Positions 33,682 through 45,283 of a DNA stretch of 64,000 nucleotides are shown here, one piece after another. Position 1 is the stretch's first letter. Every line of letters begins with the position of its first letter. A program made the position numbers and the translations under genes. Under the pieces are notes generated by a model, which saw only the letters and a program-made list of their open reading frames with translations, did no database searches and was not told the DNA's origin. This DNA comes from Rana temporaria (Eukaryota > Chordata > Amphibia > Anura > Ranidae), in NCBI RefSeq assembly GCF_905171775.1, contig NC_053489.1, positions 143,384,142 to 143,448,141 on the forward strand. The letters run 5' to 3'.

Positions 33682-34989
33682 TAGAGTGTCATTTGTGAGC
33701 TCAGAACTCTAGTGACCTAGGGCCATTTGCCATCAGCTCAGGACTCTAGTGGCCCAGGGCCATCACAGGACCTGACCATTAGCAGATGAACTCTCTATGG
33801 GCGAATATTAGTTGTAAGGCAGTTTTACCTGATAGGCTAGTTTGACTTGATTTCAACAATGTTTAGAATTGGCTTACAGCCTTGAGGATATTGGATGGCA
33901 ACTAGCATCTGATGATTCTCACAAATATTTTTCTCTGTGACTGATGCTCTTCAATATTGTTCACACAAATGTCTCCATCACAGCAGTCGCTATCAAGTCA
34001 AATACATCTACTCCAAGAGATGCAACAGGAAAACTATGGGCCTGCTGGCAGAAAAACATCACTAGTCACACTCCTAGGATGGTGCACTGTTTTAACAAAC
34101 CTACCTATGAGCAACTGCAGTCTTCAGATGGACACACACATTAAACATCTGTATGATCTTCTATTGGATGATCCCAAAACTAGATCGATTGAGTTTATCA
34201 ACCTTTGCACTATTGATTGTACATCCAGCCAGGTAAGCCGTTTTTAGTAAATCTAAAGCCAGTCATAGACAGTTTGAATCTCAATTTAAACAATGTATGG
34301 GCAGGTTGTAATGTACCCAAGTTGACCGACTTATCAAATTGGGTACAACCAGCCTGTCGGGTTTCACAAACCATTATTGCTAGCGGCTATTATAGCCGCT
34401 AGCAGTAATGACTGTGCCCAGAAGGACTGCTTTCCATACTTTCTTTAAGGGCAAGACAGGGAACAGTGGTATCCACTACCTTGTCTATGCATTGGGCAAG
34501 GCTGCCCAGCATAACCCAAAGTATGTGGTGTTAATGGGCCCTGAAGGAGATTCTACAGACCAATGGTATTGTTTGAATTTTACTGAATGAAAGGTTATGC
34601 CTATTATAGCCCTGGTCTAAAAAAAAAGATAAATGTCATTGTCACACCATGTCAATTCAGATCACCAAATCCTTCTGTATTAGGGCCTATGAAGCCAACT
34701 GCATTCTGGAAAGCATGTATTTGTGTGTGTGGTGGCATGTTATGCTAAGATAGCCCATTTATTTTTTTATCAAGCTGTCCATTTGTCTCGTATTCAAAGA
34801 AACGTGCCTGCACAATTTTCACAATGATGGTCACCATATACACATTATGATTGGACCATACAATCAACTTTTCATTTACCAAAACTATGTAGAATGAGGA
34901 CATACCTAAATCTAGCCAATCAGGCAGGCCTTCTACCACGTGGTTGCTGGTAGATCTAAAAGAGATTGGATAATCGGAGTGTAATAAGC
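33682..34989. other. Intronic stretch with one sharp hairpin
   Basis: Mostly unassigned. A near-perfect palindrome around TAGCGGCTATTATAGCCGCTA (two arms, 34380-34400) may mark the end of an old MITE. Short frames at 34217-34590 have no domain. Confidence 0.4.
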
Positions 34990-35369
34990 TTAAAGCGGAG
35001 TTCCGCCGAAAAAAATAAATAAAATCAGCAGCTACAAAAAGTGTGGCTGCTGACTTTTAATATTCAGACATTCACCTGTCCCATGGTCCAGCGATGCGGG
35101 CATACAGCATTTTTACTGTGGGCACCCGGCTGTGGCTTCACAGCCGGGTATGCACTGCGCATAGGCAAGCCGTGCTGCGAATGGCTGGGCGATCTTCTGG
35201 GACCTGTGATGTGTCCCAGAAGATTGTAGGGAGAGAGGTGAACTTTCTTCCAGCACCTCAGAGCCCGGGAGGGTATCCGCCCCAAAAAATTACCTGCCAA
35301 ATGTGGCATGTCAGGGGGTCACCGTCGCTTAAAGCGGAAGTTCCATCTTTGAGTGCAACTCTGCTTTAA
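34990..35369. mobile_element. MITE with TTAAAGCGGAGTTCC ends
   Basis: CTTAAAGCGGAGTTCC at the left. The right end carries GGAAGTTCC...GCAACTCTGCTTTAAG, an inverted version, with a second internal CTTAAAGCGGAAGTTCC. The frames inside (35041-35369) are spurious. Confidence 0.65.
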
Positions 35370-36247
35370 GAATGAATCTTTGTGGTGTAAATGAGCCCCT
35401 AGAGAGGAAATGGTATTGTGCCCTTAGACGCATATAACGTCTTATTATTTTCACTGCACTCCAAATGTTTTACAGCCTCAGACACATTCATGTTTTTGCA
35501 CTGTAAAGGCAGAAAAAAGGCTTTGGAGAATTGTGCATTTGCATGCTTTGGGAAGTTTTAACTGAACATACCAGACTTCCGTTTTTCCTACATACAATCA
35601 AACTGACTGCAGCGGAATCCACATAATAGCGATGTATGAATGGTGCTATTGAGAATCTTTAGACGCACATATATACATTTAGAAAAGCTTTCCAAATGCA
35701 TTAACCTCATCTGATTACATTTGCCCGTGTAAATGAGGCCGAACATAGGCAGTGTGTATAGGGGGCCACTCCCCCGTCGCGTGTCTGTCAAATTAGGATG
35801 AGCAACTGTCTGTGCAGCCGCTGCATCCCCATTTAGTTAGCCTAGATAGATATCTCTATCTCTCCATCTACAAGAAGACATGAAAATTGCATGCGTTCGC
35901 GCACCTGTGGCCAAAATGCGCCCCTTTTAAACAGACGAGCAGGTATGCCTCACCCACATATCAGAAAATGCAGTGCCTTTTCTGGTACACAAACCACATT
36001 GTGCCATAGCACCACGTGGTTTTGTGTGGGTACCCTTTAACCGCAGGTACAGCAGCCAATTCAAATGAATGGACTGCTGTGCCTACGCAAATGCACATAA
36101 CGCAGAGATGTGACCCTCGCCCAACATGGACTGTCTGCATGCAGCACCTGGTGACTTCCGCCACAAACAAATTGGCCTCTTCATGGTCTACAGGCTTCAG
36201 CATCTGTGTGAATAAGACCCGAATCCTTCCAAATAAGACCATTTGCA
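35370..36247. other. Intronic stretch, unassigned
   Basis: It contains short inverted motifs (ACCACGTGGT near 36020; AGACGCATATAACGTCT near 35428) suggesting old MITEs. No ends could be defined. Confidence 0.3.
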
Positions 36248-36935
36248 CACAGGGCCATTCCGCTGCAGTGCAGGAGGGACAGGTGCATTGTCCAGCCCAG
36301 TTGCAGGCAGCCTATTAAAGTCTATGGCAGACTGCGGCTGGACATTATACCACCATATCTGTTCCGGGACAAGCATAGCCCACAAGGAATGAGCTCCGGC
36401 GTGTTCGCACAGTCCACGTGCAGAGCCCGCCAGGAAGTCGGCACGGTGCTGCACTAATCACAGGCAGGGAGACATTGTCCCGATGCGCGGCTGCAGAGAT
36501 CGGGAAATGTCTCCCTGCCTGTGATTAGCGCAGCGCCGACTTCCTGGCGGGCTCTGCACGTGGACTGTGCGAACAAGCCGGCGCTCATCCCTACCCACAA
36601 CACAAGTACCACTCAGCACAGCATTCTGCCATAGACTCTGACAGGTGCCTGCAGCAGGGCTGGACTATGCGCCTCTCCCCTTTCCCGGGCGCAACCCGCC
36701 TCTCCCCTTTCCCGGGCGCAACCCGCCTCTCCCCTTTCCCGGGCGCAACCCGCCTCTCCCCTTTCCCGGGCGCAACCCGCCTCTCCCCTTTCCCGGGCGC
36801 AACCCTCCTGCCCCCTTCCCGGGCGCAACCCGCCTGTCCCCTTCCCAGGCGCAACCCGCCTGTCCCCTTCCCGGGCGCAACCCGCCTGTCCCCTTTCCCG
36901 GCGCAATTTTCCTGAATGGCCCTGTGTGCTGGGGG
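36248..36935. mobile_element. Foldback MITE carrying a minisatellite
   Basis: Outer ends CACACAGGGCCATTC / GAATGGCCCTGTGTG are inverted. An inner hairpin with about 88-bp arms (36392-36480 with 36498-36585) includes GTCCACGTGCAGAGCCCGCC and its complement. The 27-bp minisatellite at 36669-36903 sits in the right half only. Confidence 0.8.
36669..36903. repeat. 26-27 bp minisatellite, about nine units
   Basis: The unit starts CGCCTCTCCCCTTTCCCGGG and ends CGCAACC. The first five units are identical or nearly so; the last four drift to CGCCTGTCCCC with one base lost. Because the unit is a multiple of three, several frames on both strands stay open (up to 123 codons). They are not genes. Confidence 0.92.
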
Positions 36936-37416
36936 CCTAAAAGGTGCAAATTCCCAAACCAATAATATTTATGTTACATGGGTCCCCTACTTATAAAACA
37001 AAAAACACACCTTACTATACAAAATCATAATAAAGAGAATGAAAGGCAGTATGCAGCAGATGATCTTCTAGAACGAGTCACATCAACCTGTATCCATGAC
37101 ACAACACAGGATCAATGAATGGGAGCAGAACAAAGAGAAAGTGGAGGAGACTAAATAAAATGGCTGATCAGAGCTACAATAGGTTGCCAAATTAAGATGA
37201 GGTGGTGACATTGAGTGACAATGACCCAATGCCATCATCAGTGTACAGCACCCACACCAAACATGGCACTGAGTGACCAGCATCTTCCCCCATTTTAATC
37301 CTGTATGTACCCCTCCCCATTTACAGCCCTGTGTCCTGGCCCTGCACTATGCTAGGACCCCCCTATACACCTGCAGTAGAAGCCGGTGACAGCTCAGCCC
37401 CCCCGGTGTCACTCAC
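36936..37416. other. TMED7 5' UTR intron, distal part
   Basis: No recognised feature in about 480 bp next to the putative first-exon donor. Confidence 0.35.
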
Positions 37417-37560
37417 CCGGTACAGTCCCGGATATACTCAGTCAGGGAACGTCCTGTAAGCGTGGCAGAGGAGGAGAGTGACTGGGGCGATGGAGTCTTG
37501 GAAACGGAAACCGGCAAACGCTGACCCGGAAGCGCTCTTGCTCAGTGCATACGTGTTTGT
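37417..37560 (-). promoter_or_regulatory. TMED7: Putative TMED7 non-coding exon and promoter
   Basis: On the minus strand ACCGG/GTGAGT at 37416 is a strong donor. It fits the acceptor found before the start-codon exon. The upstream DNA is CpG-enriched and contains ACCCGGAAGCG (about 37525-37535), an ETS-type site common in housekeeping promoters; there is no TATA box. Exon and promoter limits are approximate. Confidence 0.55.
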
Positions 37561-37563
37561 CAG

Positions 37564-37622
37564 ATAGGAGGAGGAGGAGGAGGAATGAGAGAGTAGAGGA
37601 GAGGAGGAGGGATGAGAGAGAT
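37564..37622. repeat. GGA/GAGA-rich simple repeat
   Basis: (AGG)n followed by AGAGAG-rich sequence, just upstream of the putative TMED7 promoter. Confidence 0.8.
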
Positions 37623-38014
37623 GAGTGTGTCCTCCGTAGTGGGGAGGGTGCTCTTCTTGCTCATCACTTTCTCCCCTCCCTTATTGATGTGTACGAGAGG
37701 CACTGTGTGTTCTGTCAGCACTTCCAATCATACAGTTCCACATAGATCTTACACAAGATACAAATCACTCCTTTGTCCCTTAGATGTAGGCATAAATGCA
37801 CTGTGGAAGTTGTTTTTGGCTCCATGCACTCTAGATGCTCAAAAAACGCTGGATAAAATATGCTAAGATTTTGCGTTTTTTTGTCAGCGTTTTTGCAGTG
37901 TTTAGGAACACTCCTTTTCCATAAGGAGGTTGCAGCCGCCGACGTCCTTAACGACCAGTGAATAGCTGGTTGTTAAGGAGCGGTCCGCAAACAATGGATG
38001 ACTTATCAGCTGTC
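37623..38014. other. Unassigned upstream flank of TMED7
   Basis: No gene found. Possibly part of the upstream regulatory region. Confidence 0.3.
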
Positions 38015-38945
38015 AGTAATAGCCGGTGTTCTGTCGATATGTGCCCGCCGTCGAAAAGTGCCTACGTATGGAATGGCACTCCAACAGAGTTGGCAATCAA
38101 AAAACACAGTCACTTCCAGCGCTAATAGGTGTGACGTAACAGATAGATAAAATGGTGTTGTAAAAGGTATATATGGTATCACAAAGCCAGGTGGATGCTG
38201 CCTTCCTCAGAGGGGGTATTCCGAAAGGAACTACAAGAAAAACAGAAATGGAAGGCACACCTAGTGCATTACCAGAGATAATTAAATAATAAAAAAAAAA
38301 ATTGTATAAAAGTGGGTACTCACAAAAATGCAACCGACAAAAGGATATAAACACAGTGCATGGACGTGTTTCGGGAGCACACCCTCTTTCTCGGAGCTAG
38401 GCACCTAGCTCTGAGAAAGGGGGTGCGCCTCTGAAACACGTTAGCTGTACCCCGTGTTCTGTGCATGTCCATGCACTGTTTTTATGTCAGTTGCATTTTT
38501 CTGAGTACCCACTTTTATACAAAAATGTTTTATTATTAAATTATCTCTGGTAATGCACTAGGTGTCCGCGCCTTCCATTTCTCTTTTTTATAAAGTTGCC
38601 AATCAGCTGGAGTGACGTGCCATAGCGCATGCGCACATCGTAGGAGCCTTTTTTTCAATAGGAGATACCATTTCTCAGCCACAATTTAATGAATGCAAAC
38701 AGCGGAGGGACGCCGTATTTGTCATATTGTGCCTCGCTGTTGTGCCGCGGGCACAATATGACATCTACGGTGTCCCTCTGCTCTTTGCATAGCATTCAAT
38801 TGTGCCTGTGAAATGGCATCGCCCGTCAAAAAAAAACTCCTACGATGTACGCTTGCGCTAGAGTGACGTCACTCCAGCCCTTCCGTTCTGAGAATGCGCA
38901 GACACTATTCAACGGAGGGCACATATCGATAGAACACCGACAATA
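38015..38945. repeat. Foldback element with multi-part arms
   Basis: Outer arms CGGTGTTCTGTCGATATGTG (38025) and GCACATATCGATAGAACACC (38920). Next arms GCACTCCAAC.../GGAGTGACGT near 38080/38610, and CGCATGCGCACATCGTAGGA with TCCTACGATGTACGCTTGCG. Inner arms run from TTTCTCAGCCACAATTTAAT to its near-complement ending at 38817. A second foldback (38100-38592) was inserted into the left arm. Confidence 0.75.
38100..38592. repeat. Second foldback nested in the first
   Basis: Arms of about 150 bp meet at about 38396, where the sequence reads GAGCTAGGCACCTAGCTC. Matching blocks include GTGCATGGACGTGTTTCGGG with its near-complement and TGCATTACCAGAGATAATTA / TAATTATCTCTGGTAATGCA-like sequence. The flanks GTTGGCAATC and GTTGCCAATC look like a diverged duplication of the target. 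Confidence 0.72.
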
Positions 38946-39004
38946 AGAAAATAGAGAAAAACATAGTGTAGGCCCCCCCCCCCCCAATGCATACCGGGGT
39001 TCAG

Positions 39005-39590
39005 AAAATGTTTCGATCCCAGCAGAATATCGAACCACATCACTTCCTCTCACATGGAATCAGCTGTTGCAGAAAACCACATGCACTGCGCCATCTGCGC
39101 ATGCGCAGTGCATCATCGTTGATGTCAGGACACTGCATGTCAAATTAGTCGACCGACAGACATCTTGCTACACCCTTCACCCCGCACTTGGCCATATTAA
39201 GTCATTCCACACTTATTTTTAACAATAAACTCAGCTTACATAGTGCAAAACAGTATTTAGAAGTCCATGACACTGTTTTGATGTTGAATTTTAAAAGCTG
39301 CGGAAATCTTGCAGATCTGACAGGTTTGCTAATCTGACCAAACAGCGCTGCTTTTAAAATTCAACATTAAAAGAGTGTGACGGATTTGAAAATACAGTAT
39401 TTCACTATATAAGCTCAGTTTAGTGCTAAAAATAAGTGTGAAATGCAAGACTTAGGGGGGCGTAAAAAAGATGTCCGCTGCCACCTTCTGACTGCAGGCT
39501 TAGTATGGCCAAGTACGCATGGTTTACTGCAACAGCTGATTCCACGTCACAGGAAGTGACGTGGTTCGATATTCTGCCGGGTTTGACTAT
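39005..39590. repeat. Foldback element
   Basis: Outer arms CAGAATATCGAACCAC (39020) and GTGGTTCGATATTCTG (39562). Middle arms GGAATCAGCTGTTGCAG / CTGCAACAGCTGATTCC. Inner arms CACACTTATTTTTAAC / TAAAAATAAGTGTG and TTGAATTTTAAAAGC / GCTTTTAAAATTCAA. It is non-coding. Confidence 0.8.
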
Positions 39591-39611
39591 TTGTCAGAAC
39601 ACTGCCCTAGT

Positions 39612-39777
39612 AGGGTTGCCACCTCATCCCTTTAAAAAGGAACACATATTAATTACACAGGTTCTGTGGCTAATTAAGGAGGTAATTAGACTCATTTGGT
39701 GCCTTTCCTGCATTAAATTAACCTCAGAACCTGTGCAATTCATATGTGTTCCTTTTTAAAGGGATGAGGTGGCAACT
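39612..39777. mobile_element. MITE with TAGGGTTGCCACCTC ends
   Basis: TAGGGTTGCCACCTCATCCC is mirrored by GGGATGAGGTGGCAACTCTA, and GGAACACATATTAATT by AATTCATATGTGTTCC. It is bounded by TA. 166 bp, palindromic, non-coding. Confidence 0.85.
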
Positions 39778-40834
39778 CTATGCCCTACCCCCCCAATCCT
39801 TTCCAGGCCCTTTCAGGTCTGGTATAGGTTTTAAGAGGAATTCCACACCAGAAAAGGTGAGGACAAGGTAGTGCTCCTGAACAGTTCCATACCCTCAACA
39901 TAGGGAGGGTGCTTTGGGTTAGGGGGCTCCCAATGCCCAAAAAACACCTTGTCCCAGTGTTGATGAGGACAAGGGCCCCACAACCCTGGGCGGTGCATGT
40001 GAGGGCATGCGGGCAGGGGTCTTATTGGAATCTGGAAGCCCCTTTAACAAGGGGGGTCCCCAGATCCCGCCCACGTGAATGAGTATGGGGTACACTGTAC
40101 TCCTACTTTTTCACCAAAAAAGTGTCAAAAGAATAAAAACACAGAAACAGTTTTTGACAATTCCTTCATAAAAAAAAAAAAACAATATCCCCATTGTAGA
40201 TCCACCGTCAATCACGACCCGAAAAAAAAAAAAAAAAAGCTCCGTTCCTGTCCGCTTGCTCCGCCACCTGACAGTTCTTAATTAGCTAAGGGGCAGGGCC
40301 ATTCAGAGATGTCACCTGGTGGCACTACCCCCTTGTGACGTCACTAATCCAGCATGCACTGGTCAATGACGTCACAAGGGGGCGGTGCCATCAGCGGTCA
40401 TCTGTTGTTCAGGACGCGGTGGCCGGCTTCCTGGTCCGCTCATTGACAACCAGCTGTACACTAGTTGTTAAGGACACTGACGGGCTGCTGTCTAAGAAAA
40501 AAAAACACACTGGAAACTGGTGCTTAGCAGAGGTTAACAGTGTTTGGGAGAATTCAGTGTTTTTTTTTTTCAAATGAAAAAAACGCTACAAATTTTTTTT
40601 TTCTGCTCCTAGATGCTCAATAGCCTAAAATAGTGTGCATGGGCACATAAGATAACACTGTTTGGCCTCTTGCACACGATACTCCTGTTTGAGCATCTAT
40701 TTTTTCAGCTATTTTTTTTGTATGTATTTGCGTGTATTTTCACACATATGAGTTAGTTATATCTGATCCAGCCTTTTTACAGCCCCTTTACCTCGTAATA
40801 GGTGCCTATTTTTCATCTCGGTGGTTTATATTAA
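39778..40834. other. Old interspersed repeats with a GC hairpin
   Basis: The CCCTTTAACAAGGGGGGTCC block near 40038 resembles a dispersed ranid repeat. A hairpin at 40318-40392 pairs ACCCCCTTGTGACGTCA with TGACGTCACAAGGGGGC. Several poly-A tracts occur. No gene. Confidence 0.4.
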
Positions 40835-41292
40835 GCCTCGTACACACGCTCGGTTTTCTGTTGAGTAAACCGAGCGTGTGTACAAGGCTTTCAGGTTTCT
40901 CGTCTGGAAATCTGGCCAGAATCTCGACGAGAAAAATAGAGATCCTGCTCTCTATTTTCTCGTCGAGATTTTTGTCGGCCTGTTTTTCGACAAGAAACCC
41001 AAGAGTTTGTATACTTACCTATCGCCGTGGAAACCCGCGCATGCTCGAAATGACTTTGACGCATGCGCGGTAGCTTCCATGGCATAGGTAGGGTGAAGCA
41101 AGATGGCGGCAACGGCATTGAATGTGATTGTCGTACGCGATTATGTCACCGCGTTCTTGCCTTTTAAGAGAACCGCGGTTCTTTTGAAAGGACTGTGTGT
41201 ACACTCGGGCGGCAAGAGATTCTTGCCAAGAATCTCCTCAGGAAAAACAACGTTTTTTTTCCTGACGAGATTCTGGCCCGTGTGTACGAGGC
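40835..41292. mobile_element. PIF/Harbinger-like MITE
   Basis: Ends GCCTCGTACACACG / CGTGTGTACGAGGC. Just inside the left end an inverted copy of the terminus (AAACCGAGCGTGTGTAC, then AAGGC) makes a subterminal hairpin. The 8.3-kb Harbinger at 49170 has the same arrangement, so the MITE may be a relative. It is flanked by TAA-like trinucleotides. The frames inside are spurious. Confidence 0.68.
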
Positions 41293-41507
41293 ATAACAGG
41301 GAGTGGTTTCATTCTCATCACACAGGACTTGTTTCAGCAGCAGGATTTATACTAACTACAATACACGATTTTTGTGTTGTTTTACTGCCCAATTTTTGAG
41401 CTCTCTTTACATCCAAAATGAACAAGTGGACAATATATGCTGTTCATTGAATCCATAGCTAATTAGTAGCTACCTGTGTGTTTTTGGTTTGAATGAATGT
41501 GGGGTTG

Positions 41508-41690
41508 GTGTCCGTGATATGATAATATTGTAATTTCTTACAATGTATGGTGTAGGTATCGTTTTTTTACTTTTATACGCTGGAATTATTTAAAATAAAG
41601 TAATTAATATTTTTTCTATAACCAGCTTTGTTCCTCTCTGACGAATCCTGCCTGGGCTATCCGTCCTCTCTTCCCCCCTTTTTTCATATG
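41508..41690 (+). repeat. Left pseudo-LTR of the Penelope element
   Basis: Shared blocks with 63537-63720 include TTTCTTACAATGTATGGT, AAGTAATTAATATTTTT, TATAACCAGCT and GTTCCTCTCTGACGAAT. Identity looks about 90 percent by eye. Confidence 0.82.
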
Positions 41691-42719
41691 CATTATCCCG
41701 AATCAGAGGAACACACCTTTATGGAACTTTAAATTACAATTTCTAGGTGCATGGTTTTTTATTTGGGTAGTAAAGGAATTGATCTCTGATATTACTGTTA
41801 TACATTACTATTCTTTCTACCCAAATTTATATATTAGAGTGATACTTCCTGACAACCCCCCCCCCCCCTTTTTCAATATGCTTTATGTGAGGAGATCACT
41901 CTACCACCTGCTATTTCTAGTACTTTGATACCTCCATCCATCCTTCTTTAACTCTTTATAGAGCAGTTGGTATATCACTGTGGTGGTTTTTTTTATACAT
42001 ACAGTAATTTCTTTGGTAATTAATTTATTACTATTTATTACTATTTTGGCCTATATTATATCATTTATCTATGGCCTATTTACTGGATGTAAAAAATTAT
42101 CTTGAGATCCAATCAGCATTCTCTAATGATCAAACAATACAAGAATCTGCGGATGATTCTTTAAAAAAACTATTTAACATTCATAAAAAAACTGACAGTT
42201 AGATACTTAAATAGGAAATGGCATATTTCATCCTTAAAATCCCATATCAAACAAAAAATCATCCCCAGAGGACTTAGGGAGAACGTTATCCCGGTGATTC
42301 CTCCTATCGGTATGGTTCCCCCCCTTGACTGCGCAGGTGCAATTCAAGCCGACGGAAATCACCAAACCTGATCAGCTGTAGCAACAGGTCCAGGGCGATG
42401 TGGAATTCGCTGAAAGTGGCTAGTCGGCCTTACGTCCTCACTTCGCTTGGACGGCTCGCTCGGCCTCCTGTCTCTTTTTTTTAACATCCTCCAAGTCCAC
42501 GGGGATGTTAAGGAATGAGCCTGGATGACGCGCATGCGCCATGTACAGCTGATCAAGTTCGGGGATTTCCGTGGGCTTCGTCTGTCAAGCAGGGAACCAT
42601 ATCGATAGGGGAACCAGCTAGACAAGACACCGGCAGCACATTTACATACACCGAGATTTCTAAATGCTTGGAAAAAAAGCTGCCTGGAAAGAGGAGTTGA
42701 TCTCATGCGACTTATTGTA

Positions 42720-45234
42720 GCAGAGAAACAATTGCAGCTAGCAGAAATCCAATCAGAAATCGATAACAGTGTGAGCCTTTTGCAACCTCACAAACAGGAC
42801 CCTGATTTTGAGAAATTCAATGAATCCCTTAAAAAATAAGTAGAACAAATCCAAAAATACCTTAGGATAAATAAACAAGAACAATTTAAACAGAACTTAT
42901 TGGACTGGGAAAAGGATGACATTTTTGATCTGACCATACAAAGAGAGAGGAGACTCTCTCGCAGAAGAAGAAATCAGAAATCCATTTCCCACGCCAATAA
43001 TAATTCCAAATGCTCTTCCTCTGATAGTGAAGGAGATCCAATTGTTAAAATGGTTACTTTTTTTAGAAAAAACTCAGGGAGAGAGAGCCAATCCAGGTCC
43101 TGTAAAAAGTCATACTCAGACTACACAGAGAGGAAAAGCAAAATATCAGACACGGTGGCAGACAAAGAGAGGGAAAAAGACCTGGGGGAAATACATCAAG
43201 AGAACTCAGAGACAGTTCACGAAGGAGAGTGATAGGAGCAACAATGGTCGCAGAACCAGCTAGCGACTTTACTGATACACAGTGCACTGATCTCAAGGTT
43301 GTCAATCTCACAGAATTTCCCCTAAATTGTCACCATATTTCCCTGCTTAAAAGGGGACTATCCTCACAAATTGAGTGTGAATTAGAGGTATGTATATCAA
43401 GACGTTGAGGAAAGTGATTTTCAAATACTGGCCATTTAATCGCCAGGATGCCCAACCTGCCCCACAGGCCAATAAAGAAGAGGAGGAAGCACTTTCCATT
43501 CTGATATCACTACTTGAGGAAAATTCAGACTCTGATTTTGATTCAGGTTTGGTACCTTCTGCACAAATTTGTAGAAGATCTGCCAATCTGTCTATTAAAT
43601 CTGTAACTATGCCCCCACTTTCCAAGCATAAGTGGATCAGTCAGGTTAAACAGAATCTTTCCAAAATTAATTGGACGTGGAAGGGGATTGAAAACCTCAC
43701 TAAAAAGTAGAGAATAGCGCTAAAGGAACTTCAGGAAGCACCTAACTTAATTATAAAGAGTAGTGATAACATTGTTATCAACATTGTTATCCTATCTGAA
43801 AATCAATATGAACAAGAAGTTATGCAACAGCTCTCTGATGTGTCTACCTACTGTAAGCTGCCATCCAATCCCTTCCCTAAAAACTGTGACAACTTTGAAC
43901 CAAAAACTTGCTTATGCCTTTGAAGCAGATCTTATTACCAAAAAGGAACAGACATACCTGAGAGTTAGAGAATTTAATACACCTACATTCTACACCATTC
44001 CCAAACTCCACAAGTCCATGACTCATCCCCCTGGTAGGCCCATAGTGTCCGCTATTAAAGGTCCCTAGAGAGACTAGGTAAATACACAGATGCCCTAATT
44101 GCTGAACTTGTATGTGATCTACCTTCCTTTGTCAGTGACACAGGAGACGTTCTCAGCAAATTGGAAGGAATTTCCTTCCCAGGGGGGGCTATCCTCGTTG
44201 GGATTGATGTGGAGTAACTTTATACATCAATCCAACACAAGTGGGGACTCATTGGAGTCAAATTCTTTTTGGGAAAAAAACTTTCCATTTCTTGGAGCCT
44301 AAAATGAATTTATTCTAGAAATACTGGAATTTATGTTAAAAAAACAAATACTTCCAATTTCTGGGAACCTTCTACCAACAGATGCAGGCACTTCAATGGG
44401 CGCCCCTTGGGCGTCATCTTATGCCTGTCTTCATTTGGGACTGTTGGAAAAGGAGATAGTCTACAGGTCGTCTCTGTACCTCAGCCACTGTAAATTGTGG
44501 CTAAGGTACATAGATGACGTGCTCATGGTGTGGGGGGACTCCGCCCATGAGCTACATTGTTTCATGGACAAACTAAACACTAATAACAGGAACCTTAAGT
44601 TTACTTACAATTTTGATTTTGAGACCTTGGCCTTCCTTGATCTTACCATCTCAGTACATGATGGACAATTTGTGACAAAGACTTTTCGTAAAAAAAACAT
44701 CAGCCAACACACTACTGTATGCCACTAGCCACCACCCGCATTCCCTGATACAAGGCATTCCAGTGGGGGCAGTTCCTTATAATTAGTAGGAACTGCACAC
44801 TGGATAATGATTTTCACACTGAAGCCTCTGACCTGTATAATAGATTCAGGGAAAGGAGATATTTACACAAAACTATCAGAAAGGCTAAGAAAAGGGCTAT
44901 CATGATGAATAGAAAACAGCTTCTTAATACCTCCCCCTCTCAAAAACAGATAAAAAAACAACAAGGCCCCATAAGAATCATTACAAAATATGATTCTCAA
45001 TGGGACCAGGTGAAAGGTATTCTCAGTAAACATTGGCACATCCTTTCTAATGCACCAATTCTGGGAGACTTTATAGGAGATCGCCCCCTCTTAACTGCAA
45101 GAAGATCGCAAAATCTGGGCGATGTACTTACTCTGAATATACAAGATCTCCCAGTAAAAATTGGACTGATTTACCACCACTTAAAGGCATGTTTGCCTGT
45201 GGTAAATGTTCCATTTGCAAATATATGGACAAAA
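42720..45234 (+). pseudogene. Penelope reverse transcriptase, N-terminal and catalytic parts
   Basis: Several open blocks in different frames. 42900-43232 is a charged N-terminal region, 43390-43710 continues it. 43960-44066 carries YTIPKLHKS and PPGRPIVSAI, typical of Penelope fingers. About 44190-44230 carries VGIDVE...LYTSIQ (palm motif A). 44333-44728 carries TSMGAPWASSYACLHLG (motif B) and WLRYIDDVLMVW (YxDD box). 44902-45234 is the thumb or linker. At least four frame changes or stops inactivate it. The enzyme primes reverse transcription at the cut made by the GIY-YIG domain. Confidence 0.82.
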
Positions 45235-45283
45235 CAGACTGTCACGGAGCTAGTAGACCAGACTGTGTGACTGCATAGAGGAG

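Noticed and set aside
34408..34590. 60-codon frame next to the hairpin at 34380-34400
   Set aside because: No domain, no splice context, and short; probably chance.
36591..36965. Repetitive frames of 80-123 codons on both strands
   Set aside because: They are created by the 27-bp minisatellite, whose unit is a multiple of three; no start context, domain or conservation.
42359..42706. 115-codon minus-strand frame in the Penelope 5' region
   Set aside because: Antisense to the element and without domain; treated as a shadow.
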